Assembly (NCBI GenBank): GCA_044226865.1
Contig: JBGAGE010000005.1
Coordinates: 186,001-250,000 of the forward strand
Length of the DNA: 64,000 nt
From: TMP-86 sp044226865
GTDB lineage: Bacteria > Pseudomonadota > Gammaproteobacteria > Steroidobacterales > Steroidobacteraceae
Reading direction: 5' to 3'
A model generated the notes under the pieces. That model did no database searches. It was not told where the DNA came from and saw only the letters and a program-made list of their open reading frames with translations. Positions within the stretch are counted from its first letter, which is position 1. Every line of letters starts with the position of its first letter. Positions 42,298-51,799 of the stretch are shown in pieces. The translations under genes were made by a program, and so were the position numbers.

Positions 42298-43269
42298 TCA
42301 CGGACGGTAATCGACAGCGATCGGACAATGATCCGATAGCTTCAACCGCGACACATCGCGCTGCTCGAAGCTCACCCGGCGAAACGTTGCGGGCACCCAG
42401 CGCGCCGCCGCCGCCTCCCCTGCGATGATGTGATCGATATACGCGCCATGCGGCTCGCTAAAGGAGCACTTGATGTAGGGCTGCCCCGCGGTGATGGCGG
42501 TCAACGAGGCTCCCGCCACGGCGTCGCGATTCAGCTCCTGCCACATGCCACCGCGCGCCTTGCCCTGCTCCGCCGCCAGTCGCCGGTTGAAATCCCCGAG
42601 CAGCATGAAGCGATGCCCGGCCGTGGCCTGCATGTGCACCCATGCGCGCAGCGGCGCGATCTGCCGGCTCAACAGCTCGCAGGCTTCGAGCGAGCCGTCC
42701 AGGCGCTGGCGCGCGCAACCGGATTTCAAGTGCACGCCGAGCAGGTGCAGTTCCTGCGGCGTGCCCGGGAACAGCGTCAATTGCGCGCCGGCGCGCAGGT
42801 GCCCGCGACCTGCCGCCAGCGCGGCATAATCCGGGCCGCACACGAAGCGGATCCCGCGGCCGCGGCGGATGGCGAAGCCGTTGTTCTGCACGGAGCGGCG
42901 CGCGGTGAAGCAGAAGTCATGATCCGTGAACACCTGCCGCGCAGCATCCGGTCCGTCCACCTCCTGCAGGGCGATTACATCCGCCTCGAGCTGCGCCACG
43001 TATTGGCGCAGGCGGGAGAAATCGGCGGCGCCGCGCGCAGGCTCCCGCGCCACATCACAGGGAATGCTGCGCGCCGGGACGTAAGGCTGGTCTTCGCGCG
43101 TGCAGGTCGGACGCAACGCCACGTGCGTGGCCGGCGTCATCAGCCATTCGAGATTCCAGGTCGCCAGCGTCAGCGAGTCAGGCGTGGCGCGTGCCGGCGC
43201 CTGGCCGAATGCGCAGCCGGCGGCGGCGATGAGGGGCAGGAGGCGGAAAAACGGGGAGCGGCGCGGCAT
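42298..43269 (-). CDS. Exported endonuclease/exonuclease/phosphatase-family protein
   Basis: The 323-residue protein has a signal peptide (LLPLIAAAGCAFGQAPARA) and the complete EEP fold motifs: LATWNLEWL, ALQEVDG, GVHLKSGC, LLGDFNR, YIDHII and LSDHCPIAVD, supplying the Asn, Glu, His and Asp metal and catalytic residues. It would hydrolyse phosphodiesters or nucleic acid in the periplasm or medium; DNase and phospholipase-like activities are both possible. The gene is monocistronic and ends right beside the sRNA terminator. Confidence 0.87.
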   Translation of the reverse strand: MPRRSPFFRLLPLIAAAGCAFGQAPARATPDSLTLATWNLEWLMTPATHVALRPTCTREDQPYVPARSIPCDVAREPARGAADFSRLRQYVAQLEADVIALQEVDGPDAARQVFTDHDFCFTARRSVQNNGFAIRRGRGIRFVCGPDYAALAAGRGHLRAGAQLTLFPGTPQELHLLGVHLKSGCARQRLDGSLEACELLSRQIAPLRAWVHMQATAGHRFMLLGDFNRRLAAEQGKARGGMWQELNRDAVAGASLTAITAGQPYIKCSFSEPHGAYIDHIIAGEAAAARWVPATFRRVSFEQRDVSRLKLSDHCPIAVDYRP

Positions 43270-43391
43270 GCCGCGATGGTACTAGAGGCGTATCACCGCA
43301 TTGCGCGGCGTCCGCGCATTTTCGAGCCCCGAGCCATCGACGACGCCGGCGAGGCTGCGCGGCGCGAAGCCGCGCGGTGCCCGCCGCGTAC

Positions 43392-43904
43392 CTAGCGTTT
43401 GGCGTGGCGCCGTCCGGGCGCGGAGGACGCCCCACGCAGGTCGCCCGGGCCACAGACCCAGACCCGTCCCTGGAAGGGTTCGAAGCACACCCGCAAGCCG
43501 TCGCTGCGGCGGATGATCTGCGAACCGCAATGAATCTTGCTGTCGGCGAAATCGGCCTGGACCAGGTCCACGATGGTGGCCGTGGGTTCGGACGCGTCGG
43601 CGGGCGGCAGGGAGTGCGCCAGCACGCGCGCCTGGACTTCGTCGGAGCGGAAGGAGTTACCCAGCACGCCCTTCTTGAAGCGGTCGAGCACCACCAGCAC
43701 CGAGCTCAGGGTGTTGTCGGTGACATCGTTGGGGCGGCCATCGCCGCTGGTATAACGCAGGTGCAGCAGCCCACCCACGCCGCGGCCTTCGTCATGCAGA
43801 CATAATGCAAGCGCCCCATGCAGGTGCGCGACCAGAATCACGGGCTCGGGCGACACTTCGTAGGTGTCGGGTGCGACGGTGATTTCCGGCAAGTCCTTGG
43901 ACAA
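43392..43904 (-). CDS. CheD-like protein lacking the catalytic cysteine
   Basis: TTG 43904, with GAGGA eight bases upstream, opens a 170-residue product. ALALCLHDEGRGVGGLLHLRY aligns with the CheD active-site region (xxxLGSCVAVCLYDP...GGMNHF): the histidine is kept (LLHL) but the catalytic Cys position is Ala, in HGALAL. The C-terminal SDGLRVCFEPFQGRVWVCGP also fits CheD. CheD deamidates chemoreceptor glutamines; without the Cys this protein cannot do so and may only bind partners. No chemotaxis genes are in the window. The ATG at 43979 is the alternative start. Confidence 0.6.
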   Translation of the reverse strand: MSKDLPEITVAPDTYEVSPEPVILVAHLHGALALCLHDEGRGVGGLLHLRYTSGDGRPNDVTDNTLSSVLVVLDRFKKGVLGNSFRSDEVQARVLAHSLPPADASEPTATIVDLVQADFADSKIHCGSQIIRRSDGLRVCFEPFQGRVWVCGPGDLRGASSAPGRRHAKR

Positions 43905-44135
43905 GCAAATGATCCTCGTTCCCGGGGGGCTCGACGATGATGCACAATGCGGGCGGCACGGCGCTGCCGACCCTTTCACGAAAATGGGGCACCGCAGCGC
44001 GGGCGGTGCCGTTCGTGGGCCCCAGGCGGGCTTCCAGGGCGGGCGGACACCCCAGTTACCATATGCGAGGCGGTTATAAGGTCATGTTAGGCGGGTATTG
44101 GAGGACGGGCGGTCGCGTCCTTAAGGTGGCCGGCT

Positions 44136-45788
44136 ATGTATCGCTATGACGCCATCGACAAAGCGCTGGTGCGCGAACGCGTCGCGCAGTTTCGCGACCA
44201 GACGCAACGCTTCCTTGCGGGCTCGCTGAGCGAGGACGAATTCCGCCATTTGCGCCTGCGCAACGGCCTGTACCTCCAGCGCCATGCACCCATGCTGCGG
44301 GTGGCCATTCCCTACGGGCTGTTGTCCTCGAAGCAGCTGCGCACGCTCGCGCACATCGCGCGCCGCTACGACCGCGGGTACGGGCACTTCACCACGCGCC
44401 AGAACCTGCAGTACAACTGGCCCAAGCTCGAGGACGTGCCGGACATCCTGGCGGAGCTCGCGGAAGTCGAGATGCACGCCATCCAGACCAGCGGCAACTG
44501 CATCCGCAACGTCACCTCGGATCATCTCGCAGGCATCGCACCCAACGAGCTGGATGACCCGCGCATCTGGTGCGAGATCATCCGCCAGTGGTCGACCTTC
44601 CATCCCGAGTTCACCTACCTGCCGCGCAAGTTCAAGATCGCGGTGACCGGAACTCCGGAGGACCGCGCCGCCTCCCAGGTGCACGACGTCGGCGTGCACC
44701 TGGTGCGCAATGCGCAGGGCGAGGTCGGGTTCGAGATCCTGGCCGGCGGCGGCCTCGGCCGCACGCCCATCATCGGGCAGGTGGTGCGGGACTTTCTGCC
44801 GCGCGAACATCTGTTGTCGTACCTGGAGGCCATCCTGCGCGTGTACAACCGCGAGGGCCGGCGCGACAACATCCACAAGGCCCGCATCAAGATCCTGGTG
44901 AAGGCGCTGGGCATAGAGGAATTCCGCCGCCGCGTGGACGCCGAGTGGGAGCAGATCAGGGACGGCGTGCTGCGCGTGACGCAAGAGGAAGTGGCGCGCG
45001 TGCGTGGTTTCTTCCTGCCTCATCCGTACCGGAAACTCGCGGATCGCGACGTCACGGCGGACCAGGACAAGGCCTTCAAGGCCTGGTACCGCTACAACAC
45101 CCATGCGCACAAGGTGCCGGGGTATCGCGCCGTGTTCATTTCGCTCAAGGCGCCGGAGATCGCGCCCGGCGATGCCACCGATGCACAGATGGACCTGGTC
45201 GCGGACCTCGCCGACCGCTACAGCTTCGGGGAGATCCGTGTGACGCACACGCAGAACCTGTTGCTCGGGGAAGTGGAGCAGGAACGCACCTTCGAGTTGT
45301 GGCAGGAATTGAAGCAGTTGAACCTCGCCACGCCCAACATCGGCACGCTCACCGACATGATCTGCTGTCCGGGACTGGATTTCTGCAGCCTCGCCAACGC
45401 CGGCTCGATCGAGGTGGCCAAGCAGATCAACCAGCGTTTCGAAGACTACGACTACGTCTACGACCTGGGTGAAATCGACATCAAGATGTCCGGCTGCATG
45501 AATGCCTGCGGGCATCATCACGTCGGGCAGATCGGCATCCTCGGCGTGGATAAGAGCGGCGAGGAGTGGTACCAGATCACCATCGGCGGTTCGGCGGCGG
45601 CCGATGCCGCCCTGGGCACGGTCATCGGCCCGTCGGTGGCCAAGGGCGAAGTGGCCGAGACCATCTCCCGGCTGCTCGAGGTGTACATCGCGGAGCGGCG
45701 CGAAGAAGAGCGCTTCCTCGATGTCGTGCGCCGCATCGGCGTGAAGCCCTTCAAGGAAAAAGTGTATGCCACGCCGCTTGCTGCGTGA
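44136..45788 (+). CDS. Assimilatory sulfite (or nitrite) reductase hemoprotein
   Basis: This 550-residue enzyme has the two-fold repeat of siroheme reductases: GHFTTRQNLQYNWP and IRVTHTQNLLLG, and the 4Fe-4S/siroheme ligands CPGLDFC (C411, C417) and SGCMNACGHHH (C454, C458). It performs the six-electron reduction of sulfite to sulfide. The DUF934 gene overlapping its 3' end and the sulfur genes to the right favour sulfite over nitrite. It carries no flavin domain, so electrons must come from a separate reductase or ferredoxin. ATG 44136 follows AAGGTGG. Confidence 0.92.
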   Translation: MYRYDAIDKALVRERVAQFRDQTQRFLAGSLSEDEFRHLRLRNGLYLQRHAPMLRVAIPYGLLSSKQLRTLAHIARRYDRGYGHFTTRQNLQYNWPKLEDVPDILAELAEVEMHAIQTSGNCIRNVTSDHLAGIAPNELDDPRIWCEIIRQWSTFHPEFTYLPRKFKIAVTGTPEDRAASQVHDVGVHLVRNAQGEVGFEILAGGGLGRTPIIGQVVRDFLPREHLLSYLEAILRVYNREGRRDNIHKARIKILVKALGIEEFRRRVDAEWEQIRDGVLRVTQEEVARVRGFFLPHPYRKLADRDVTADQDKAFKAWYRYNTHAHKVPGYRAVFISLKAPEIAPGDATDAQMDLVADLADRYSFGEIRVTHTQNLLLGEVEQERTFELWQELKQLNLATPNIGTLTDMICCPGLDFCSLANAGSIEVAKQINQRFEDYDYVYDLGEIDIKMSGCMNACGHHHVGQIGILGVDKSGEEWYQITIGGSAAADAALGTVIGPSVAKGEVAETISRLLEVYIAERREEERFLDVVRRIGVKPFKEKVYATPLAA

Positions 45789-46257
45789 CGGCGCTGCCGT
45801 CCTCGACGATTGGGAAGACCTGCACGACGCACCGCTCCCGGGCGATGGCCGCGCGGTCATCATCGGATTCGATCGCTGGCAGCGTGAGCGTGAATCGCTC
45901 GCCGGCTACGCCGGCAAGCTGGGCGTAAAGCTCGAACCCGCGCACAAGGTCGAGGAATTGGCGGGAGACTTGCCGCGCCTGGCGTTGGTCGCCGCGAATT
46001 TCCCGGGCCCGAGCGATGGCCGCGGCTACACGCAGGGACGCCTGCTGCGCGAGCGCTACGGCTTCAAGGGCGAACTGCGCGCCAGCGGCTACGTGCGCCG
46101 CGACCAGGTGTTCTTCCTGGCGCGCTGCGGGTTCAATGCGCTGGAATTGCCGGAAGAGGAGCTCACCACCGCGGGTGAGGCGTTCGAGACCTTCAGCGCC
46201 GCCTATCAAACGACCAACGATGTTGGGTTGCCTTTGAAGCTGACGCGGCGCTCGTAG
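45766..46257 (+). CDS. DUF934 family sulfite-reductase partner
   Basis: The 163-residue protein matches DUF934 (VIIGFDRWQRERESLAGYAG, GFNALELPEEE, AYQTTND), which in proteobacteria nearly always follows the sulfite reductase gene and is thought to support its function. Its start lies 23 bases inside the reductase gene in another frame, so the two are coupled. Confidence 0.92.
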   Translation: MPRRLLRDGAAVLDDWEDLHDAPLPGDGRAVIIGFDRWQRERESLAGYAGKLGVKLEPAHKVEELAGDLPRLALVAANFPGPSDGRGYTQGRLLRERYGFKGELRASGYVRRDQVFFLARCGFNALELPEEELTTAGEAFETFSAAYQTTNDVGLPLKLTRRS

Positions 46258-46354
46258 CAACGCCGTTGTATATTCGAATTTGAATTCTAGTAATAAGCCG
46301 CCGCGATCAGGATGACTCCCATCCAGGTGCCACAGCGGCACGCTTGGGGGACTC

Positions 46355-47074
46355 ATGATCAAACGCCGAACGTTCCTCGCGGCCGCCGCGAGCCTGGCAG
46401 CCACCGGATCCGTGGCCGCCTTGCCCTCACTGCTGCATGGCGCCGCCGGCGATTCAATCCCCGCATCGCTGGATCACATCATCCTGGGGGTGAGCGACCT
46501 GGACCGCGGCATCGCGTGGGTGGAGCAGCGCAGCGGCGTGCGCGCCGTGATGGGCGGCGTCCATCCGGGGCGCGGCACGCGCAATGCATTGCTTTCACTC
46601 GGCACGCGGCGCTACCTGGAAATCATGGCGCCCGATCCGGCGCAGCCCGGCTCCGGCGACACGCGCGGGCTGAGCCATCTTGGTTCACCGCGGATCATCG
46701 GCTGGGCCTCGCACCTCGACAGCGCGGCGAACGTGGCGAATCGCTTGAGGAAGGCTGGCGTTGCCTTCTCCGGTCCCACGCCCGGCTCGCGCAAGCGGCC
46801 CGACGGCCGGGTGCTCGACTGGACGACGGTGGAACTCGAGGATGACGCAGCGGGCATCTTGCCGTTCTTCATCGAATGGGGCCCGAATTCGCCACATCCG
46901 TCCGAAGACTCGCCGGCAGGCCTGCGCCTGGTAAGTTTCTCCGCGGAATCGCAGGACGTGACGCCCTCATCCACCGTGTCGGCCGCGCTGGGACTCGGGC
47001 TGCGTGTCCGCCGCCGGCCTCACGCGGCGTTGCGCGCCACTTTCCAGGGCCGGAAGGGCGAATTCTCGCTCTGA
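46355..47074 (+). CDS. Tat-exported VOC/glyoxalase-like protein
   Basis: The 239-residue product starts with a Tat signal (MIKRRTFLAAAASLAATGSVAA). The body has the glyoxalase-like VOC pattern: LDHIILGVSDLDRGIAWVEQRSGV, NALLSLGTRRYLEIMAPD, IGWASHLDSAANVANRLRKAG and LPFFIEWG. It would act in the periplasm; substrate and metal are unknown. GGGGACTC precedes the ATG. Confidence 0.82.
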   Translation: MIKRRTFLAAAASLAATGSVAALPSLLHGAAGDSIPASLDHIILGVSDLDRGIAWVEQRSGVRAVMGGVHPGRGTRNALLSLGTRRYLEIMAPDPAQPGSGDTRGLSHLGSPRIIGWASHLDSAANVANRLRKAGVAFSGPTPGSRKRPDGRVLDWTTVELEDDAAGILPFFIEWGPNSPHPSEDSPAGLRLVSFSAESQDVTPSSTVSAALGLGLRVRRRPHAALRATFQGRKGEFSL

Positions 47075-47164
47075 CCACACAGCAGATGCGCGCGGCCGGC
47101 CTCGCCGACTTCGCCGCACGATCCCTTACCCTTCGTGTTACCACGTACGAGGAGAATCCTGGTC

Positions 47165-47842
47165 ATGATCAATCCATCTTCACCCATCGAAATCACCGCA
47201 TTCTCCTGGGTGCCATCCTTCGCACAAGGATTTGTCCGCGATTTGCGGCCACGCTGGGCCTGCGAGGAAATGAGCCTGGATTATTCGCAGCGGCTGATCG
47301 ATGCCATGCAGCCGCGGCCTGCGTCCTACTACCTCGAGCAGCCCTGGGGACAGGTCCCCGTGTTGAAGGACGACGGGATCACGATGTTCGAAAGCGGCGC
47401 CATCCTGCTGCATCTAGCCGGCAAGGACGAGCGCCTGTTGCCGCCGGACCCGCAACTCAGGGCCAGCACCATTTCCTGGCTGTTCGCGGCCTTCAACAGC
47501 ATCGAACCGCTGGTGTTCGAGCACACCAATGTCACGCAATTCGCGCGCGGCGAGGAATGGGCCAAGCTGCGCCGGCCGGGGCTGGAGAAATTCCTCGGGC
47601 AGCGGTTGGATCGCTTGCGCGACGCGCTGGGGGCGCGCGACTGGCTCACGGGTTCCTTCAGCGTGGCCGACATCGCGATGTCCACCGTGTTGCGCGAAAT
47701 CGCGGACACGCCGCTGCTGTTGGAGCGGGAGGCGCTCGCCGCCTATGTCGCGCGCAACAGCGAGCGGCCCGCGTTCAAGCGCGCACTCGACGCGCAGCTT
47801 TCAACCTTCGCGGCACATCAGCCGCCGCAATCCAGGGCCTGA
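47165..47842 (+). CDS. Glutathione S-transferase
   Basis: The 225-residue protein has a thioredoxin-like N-terminal domain with VPVLKDDGITMFESGAILLHLA (the glutathione-binding cis-Pro and Glu-Ser) and an all-helical C-terminal domain with WLTGSFSVADIAMSTVLREI (the N-capping box). The start at 47165 follows a GAGGAG; an ATG at 47135 is less likely. The specific conjugation substrate is unknown. It is convergent with cysA. Confidence 0.88.
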   Translation: MINPSSPIEITAFSWVPSFAQGFVRDLRPRWACEEMSLDYSQRLIDAMQPRPASYYLEQPWGQVPVLKDDGITMFESGAILLHLAGKDERLLPPDPQLRASTISWLFAAFNSIEPLVFEHTNVTQFARGEEWAKLRRPGLEKFLGQRLDRLRDALGARDWLTGSFSVADIAMSTVLREIADTPLLLEREALAAYVARNSERPAFKRALDAQLSTFAAHQPPQSRA

Positions 47843-47847
47843 AGCAA

Positions 47848-47874
47848 GCGGCACCCGCTTCGGAAAGGTGCCGC
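47848..47874. terminator. Hairpin between convergent GST and cysA genes
   Basis: GCGGCACC and GGTGCCGC form a perfect 8-bp stem with an 11-base loop directly after the GST stop and just before the end of cysA. No T-run follows on either strand. Confidence 0.4.
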
Positions 47875-47881
47875 GCACCCG

Positions 47882-48934
47882 TCACGCCGCCTCCGGATAG
47901 ATCTGCCAGCGCCGCAATCGCACCTGCACCTTCTGCCCCACCTTGAAGCTTTCGTTGGCGAGGCGTTCGCGGCTGATTTCGGCCTCCAGGGGCGAATCCG
48001 CGGCGTGACCCTCGGGCGCCAGCTCCAGGCGCACGATGGCGCCGATCTCGCGCACGGAGGTGACCGTGGCGGGCCAGCCCGCGCCTTCGCGCAGCACTTC
48101 GAGTTCGTGCGGGCGCACCAGCACCACGCTACCCGGCCCCACACCCTCGGCCGCGGCGAGGTCAAGCGGGCCGACCCGCGCGCGGCCATCGAGCACCTGC
48201 ACGGGCAGTTCGTTCACCTCGCCCAGGAAGCGATGCACGAAACCGGAGGACGGTGAGTCGTACACCTGCCCCGGCGCGCCGATCTGCTCGATGCGCCCGC
48301 GGTTGAGCACCACGATGGTGTCGGCCACGTCCAATGCCTCCTGCTGATCGTGGGTCACGAATACGCTGGTGAAATGCAGCTCATCGTGCAGGCGGCGCAA
48401 CCAGCGCCGCAGCTCGTGCCGCACCTGCGTATCGAGCGCACCGAAAGGCTCGTCCAGCAGCAGCACCTCGGGGTCCACGGCGAGCGCACGCGCCAACGCG
48501 ATGCGTTGCCGCTGCCCACCGGAGAGTTGCGCGGGGAAGCGCGACCCGGCCCACCCAAGCTGCACCAATTCCAGGAGTCCCTGGACCTTCTTGCGGATCT
48601 CCGCCGCCGACGGCCGCTCGCGCCGCGGCTTGACCTTCAGACCGAATGCGACGTTCTCCTCCACGGTCATGTGGCGGAACAGCGCGTAATGCTGGAAGAC
48701 GAAACCGACCTTGCGCTCACGCGCGGGCCACAACGTGGCATCGCGGCCGCCAAAGTACACATGACCCTTCTCCGGCGTCTCGAGGCCGGCGATGATGCGC
48801 AGGAGGGTGGTCTTGCCGCAGCCGGAAGGCCCCAGCAACGCGAGCAGCGCGCCGCCAGGCACGTCCAGGTCGATGTTATCCACCGCGGCGAATTGGCCGA
48901 AGCGCTTGCAAACGCCGCGCAGGGTGATGCTCAC
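47882..48934 (-). CDS. cysA: Sulfate/thiosulfate ABC transporter ATPase CysA
   Basis: The 350-residue ATPase has Walker A GPSGCGKTTLL, signature LSGGQRQRIALARAL, Walker B VLLLDEPF and the switch His in VFVTHDQ, then a C-terminal TOBE-like regulatory domain. It powers uptake of sulfate. The GTG at 48934 overlaps the cysW stop (GTGA) and has AGGAG upstream; the frame open to 49192 is not coding upstream of it. The gene is last in sbp-cysT-cysW-cysA. Confidence 0.95.
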   Translation of the reverse strand: MSITLRGVCKRFGQFAAVDNIDLDVPGGALLALLGPSGCGKTTLLRIIAGLETPEKGHVYFGGRDATLWPARERKVGFVFQHYALFRHMTVEENVAFGLKVKPRRERPSAAEIRKKVQGLLELVQLGWAGSRFPAQLSGGQRQRIALARALAVDPEVLLLDEPFGALDTQVRHELRRWLRRLHDELHFTSVFVTHDQQEALDVADTIVVLNRGRIEQIGAPGQVYDSPSSGFVHRFLGEVNELPVQVLDGRARVGPLDLAAAEGVGPGSVVLVRPHELEVLREGAGWPATVTSVREIGAIVRLELAPEGHAADSPLEAEISRERLANESFKVGQKVQVRLRRWQIYPEAA

Positions 48935-49857
48935 TTGGGTGTTCTCCTCGTCCTGTCGCCCGACTCGCGCGTGCCGTGCTTGAGCTCGGGCCGCCGCCAT
49001 TCCAGAAAACTCTTCCCCGCCAGTGTCAGCAACGCGAGCATGGCGAGGAGCGAGGCGACCGCGAAGGCCGCCGCGTAGTTGTATTCGTTGTAGAGAATTT
49101 CCACGTGCAGGGGCATGGTGTTGGTGAGCCCGCGGATGTGGCCGGACACCACCGACACGGCACCGAACTCGCCCATGGCGCGCGCATTGCACAGCAACAC
49201 GCCATACAGCAATCCCCAGCGGATGTTGGGCAGCGTCACGAACCAGAACGTCTGCCAGCCGGAGGCGCCGAGCGACAACGCGGTCTCCTCATCGTCACGA
49301 CCTTGCGTCTGCATCACCGGGATCAACTCGCGCGCCACGAACGGAAAGGTGACGAAGGTGGTGGCCAGCACGATGCCGGGCACCGCGAAGATGATCTGCA
49401 CGTCGTGGTCCGACAGCCAGGCGCCGAACCAACCATTGGCGCCGAACATCAACACGTAGATCAGGCCCGAGATCACGGGCGATACCGCGAATGGCAGGTC
49501 GATGAGCGAAATCAGCGCGCTCTTGCCGCGGAAATCGAACTTGGCAATGGCCCAGGAAGCGGCGACGCCGAACAGCACGTTCAGCGGCACGGCGATGGCG
49601 GCCACGGTGACCGTGAGCTTGATGGCCGCGATCGCATTCGGGTCCGTCAGCGCCGACAGGTAGGTGTGCCAGCCCTTGGACAAGGCTTGGGTGAACACCA
49701 CGATCAGCGGCAGCCCCAGGAACAGCGCGAGGAATGCCAGCGCCAGGGTGATGAGCAGCATGCGCGCGGCATTCAATTGCCCGCGCGGGCGCCGGCGGCG
49801 CTCCTGAGCCTGCGCCTGCACCTCGCCGTATCCGGCCGGCAGCGTGCGAGTGCCCAT
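48931..49857 (-). CDS. cysW: Sulfate ABC transporter permease CysW
   Basis: This 308-residue inner-membrane protein has six or more helices and the EAA-type loop DEETALSLGASGWQTFWFVTLPN that contacts the ATPase. ATG 49857 overlaps the cysT stop (TGATG). It pairs with CysT to form the sulfate channel. Confidence 0.94.
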   Translation of the reverse strand: MGTRTLPAGYGEVQAQAQERRRRPRGQLNAARMLLITLALAFLALFLGLPLIVVFTQALSKGWHTYLSALTDPNAIAAIKLTVTVAAIAVPLNVLFGVAASWAIAKFDFRGKSALISLIDLPFAVSPVISGLIYVLMFGANGWFGAWLSDHDVQIIFAVPGIVLATTFVTFPFVARELIPVMQTQGRDDEETALSLGASGWQTFWFVTLPNIRWGLLYGVLLCNARAMGEFGAVSVVSGHIRGLTNTMPLHVEILYNEYNYAAAFAVASLLAMLALLTLAGKSFLEWRRPELKHGTRESGDRTRRTPK

Positions 49858-50717
49858 CAATTGCTTCCGTGCCGCGAATGCGCCCAGGTCTGCAGCGCAT
49901 TGATGGTCAGCATCAGCAGGAACGACAGCAGCAGCATCACGACGGCCAGGGCTGTCGCACCGGCATAGTCGTACTGCTCCAGCTTGGTGATGATCAGCAG
50001 CGGGGTGATCTCCGACACCAGCGGCATGTTACCGGCGATGAAGATCACCGAGCCGTATTCACCTACGCCGCGCGCAAACGCAAGCGCAAAGCCCGTGAGG
50101 AGCGAGGGCCACAGCGCCGGGGCGATGACGAGCCGGAAGGTCTGCAGCGGCGTTGCACCCAGAGTCGCCGCAGCCTGCTCCACTTCGCGATCCAGTTCCT
50201 CGAGCACCGGTTGCAGCGTGCGCACGACGAAGGGCAGGCCGATGAAGGTGAGCGCCACCACCACGCCCAAGGGCGTGAACGCCACCTTCAGCCCCAACGG
50301 CTCCAGCAAGCTTCCAATCCACCCGTTGGGTGCGTATAGCGCGGTGAGCGCGATGCCGGCCACCGCCGTGGGCAGCGCGAATGGCAGGTCCACCAACGCA
50401 TCGATCAGGCGCTTGAAGGGAAACTCATAGCGCACCAGCACCCAGGCCACCAGCAACCCGAACACGGCATTGATCAGAGCGGCCAATGCCGCGGCGCCAA
50501 AGCTCAGGCGGAGCGAGGCCAGGACCCGTGGCGTCGTGACCGCGGCGATGAAGGCATCCGCACCCATGCCGGCGCTGCGGATGAAGGCTGCCGACAACGG
50601 AATGAGGACGATGAGCGACAGGTACACCAGCGTGTACCCGAGCGTCAGCCCAAAGCCCGGCAGTGTCCGCCGCGGCTTTCGGGTGAGTGAATTCATCGCC
50701 GCGGTGCTCGCTGCCAT
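49857..50717 (-). CDS. cysT: Sulfate ABC transporter permease CysT (CysU)
   Basis: The 286-residue permease has the EAA loop LDREVEQAAATLGATPLQTF and the FALPTAVAGIALTALYAPNG segment common to CysT. It forms the inner-membrane channel with CysW. It starts 54 bases after the sbp stop. Confidence 0.94.
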   Translation of the reverse strand: MAASTAAMNSLTRKPRRTLPGFGLTLGYTLVYLSLIVLIPLSAAFIRSAGMGADAFIAAVTTPRVLASLRLSFGAAALAALINAVFGLLVAWVLVRYEFPFKRLIDALVDLPFALPTAVAGIALTALYAPNGWIGSLLEPLGLKVAFTPLGVVVALTFIGLPFVVRTLQPVLEELDREVEQAAATLGATPLQTFRLVIAPALWPSLLTGFALAFARGVGEYGSVIFIAGNMPLVSEITPLLIITKLEQYDYAGATALAVVMLLLSFLLMLTINALQTWAHSRHGSN

Positions 50718-50771
50718 GTCGTACCTTTACATCAGTGAGGCAGCCTCATCATGGCAGCTTGCCAGGGAGTG

Positions 50772-51788
50772 TCACCTGCCATAGATCCTATCGAAGGTGC
50801 CGCCATCGGCGAAATGCGCGGCCTGCGCCTTTGCCCAGCCGCCAAAGGTGTCATCCACCGTGACCAGGCGAACCTGAGGGAACAGGGCCGCATATTTCGC
50901 CGCCACCGCCGGATCTCGCGGACGGTAGAAATGCCTGGCGGCGATCTCCTGGCCCTGCGGGGAATACAAATATTTCAAATAGCCTTCGGCAGCCGCGCGC
51001 GTCCCGCGCTTGTTGACGACCTTGTCCACCACGCTCACCGGGGGTTCGGCGAGAATGCTCAAGGAAGGCACCACGATGTCGACCTTCTCCGGGCCCAGTT
51101 CCTTCTTGGCGAGAAAGGCCTCGTTCTCCCACGCGAGCAGCACATCGCCGATGCCTCGCTCCACGAAGGTCACCGTCGAACCGCGAGCACCGGAATCCAG
51201 CACCGGCACGTTCTTGTACAGCTTGCGCACGAATTCCTCGGCGGAAAGCTGGCTGCCACCCGGTTGCTTGAGCGCGTACGCCCATGCCGCCAGGTAATTC
51301 CAGCGCGCGCCTCCGGATGTCTTGGGATTGGCCGTGATCACGGACACGCCGGCGCGCACCAGGTCGCTCCAATCCTTGATCTTCTTCGGGTTGCCCTTGC
51401 GCACCAGGAACACGATGGTGGAGGTGTAGGGGGCGCTGTTGTTGGGCAGGCGGGTTTGCCAATTGTCGGGGATCAGCTTGCCTTGCTTCGCCAGCGCATC
51501 CACGTCGAAAGCCAGCGCGAGCGTGACCACGTCCGCCTGCAGCCCATCGATGACCGAGCGCGCCTGCTTGCCGGATCCAGCGTGGCTTTGGTTGATGGTC
51601 ACCGTATCGCCGGTCTTGCCCTTCCAGTATGCGGCGAAGGATTGGTTGAACTCCTCGTACAACTCACGCGTGGGATCGTAGGAGACGTTCAGCAGCGTCA
51701 CCTGCGCGGCGCGCGCAGGTACGGCCTGCAGGGCCAGCACGGCGGTGGCCAATGCGGCCAGGAGCGGAATGGCGGAACGCTTGAACAT
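50772..51788 (-). CDS. sbp: Periplasmic sulfate-binding protein
   Basis: The 338-residue protein has a signal peptide (LLAALATAVLALQAVPARAA) and the sulfate-binding signature VTLLNVSYDPTRELYEEFN, with NQSHAGSGKQARSVIDGL and TSGGARWNYLAAWAYA forming the sulfate site. ATG 51788 has AGGAAG upstream; the frame to 51857 is not used. It captures sulfate or thiosulfate for CysAWT. Sbp and CysP cannot be told apart with certainty here. Confidence 0.93.
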   Translation of the reverse strand: MFKRSAIPLLAALATAVLALQAVPARAAQVTLLNVSYDPTRELYEEFNQSFAAYWKGKTGDTVTINQSHAGSGKQARSVIDGLQADVVTLALAFDVDALAKQGKLIPDNWQTRLPNNSAPYTSTIVFLVRKGNPKKIKDWSDLVRAGVSVITANPKTSGGARWNYLAAWAYALKQPGGSQLSAEEFVRKLYKNVPVLDSGARGSTVTFVERGIGDVLLAWENEAFLAKKELGPEKVDIVVPSLSILAEPPVSVVDKVVNKRGTRAAAEGYLKYLYSPQGQEIAARHFYRPRDPAVAAKYAALFPQVRLVTVDDTFGGWAKAQAAHFADGGTFDRIYGR

Positions 51789-51799
51789 CTGGATCTTCC

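Noticed and set aside
43282..43530. Open minus-strand frame overlapping the end of the CheD-like gene
   Set aside because: It is Arg/Pro-rich shadow sequence without a start site; the CheD-like frame is better supported.
43988..44010. Riboswitch or attenuator upstream of the sulfite reductase
   Set aside because: There is only one 8-bp GC hairpin; no conserved riboswitch core or alternative pairing was found.
44136..45788. Assimilatory nitrite reductase
   Set aside because: The fold cannot exclude it, but the overlapping DUF934 gene and nearby sulfur genes favour sulfite; no nitrate or nitrite genes are in the window.
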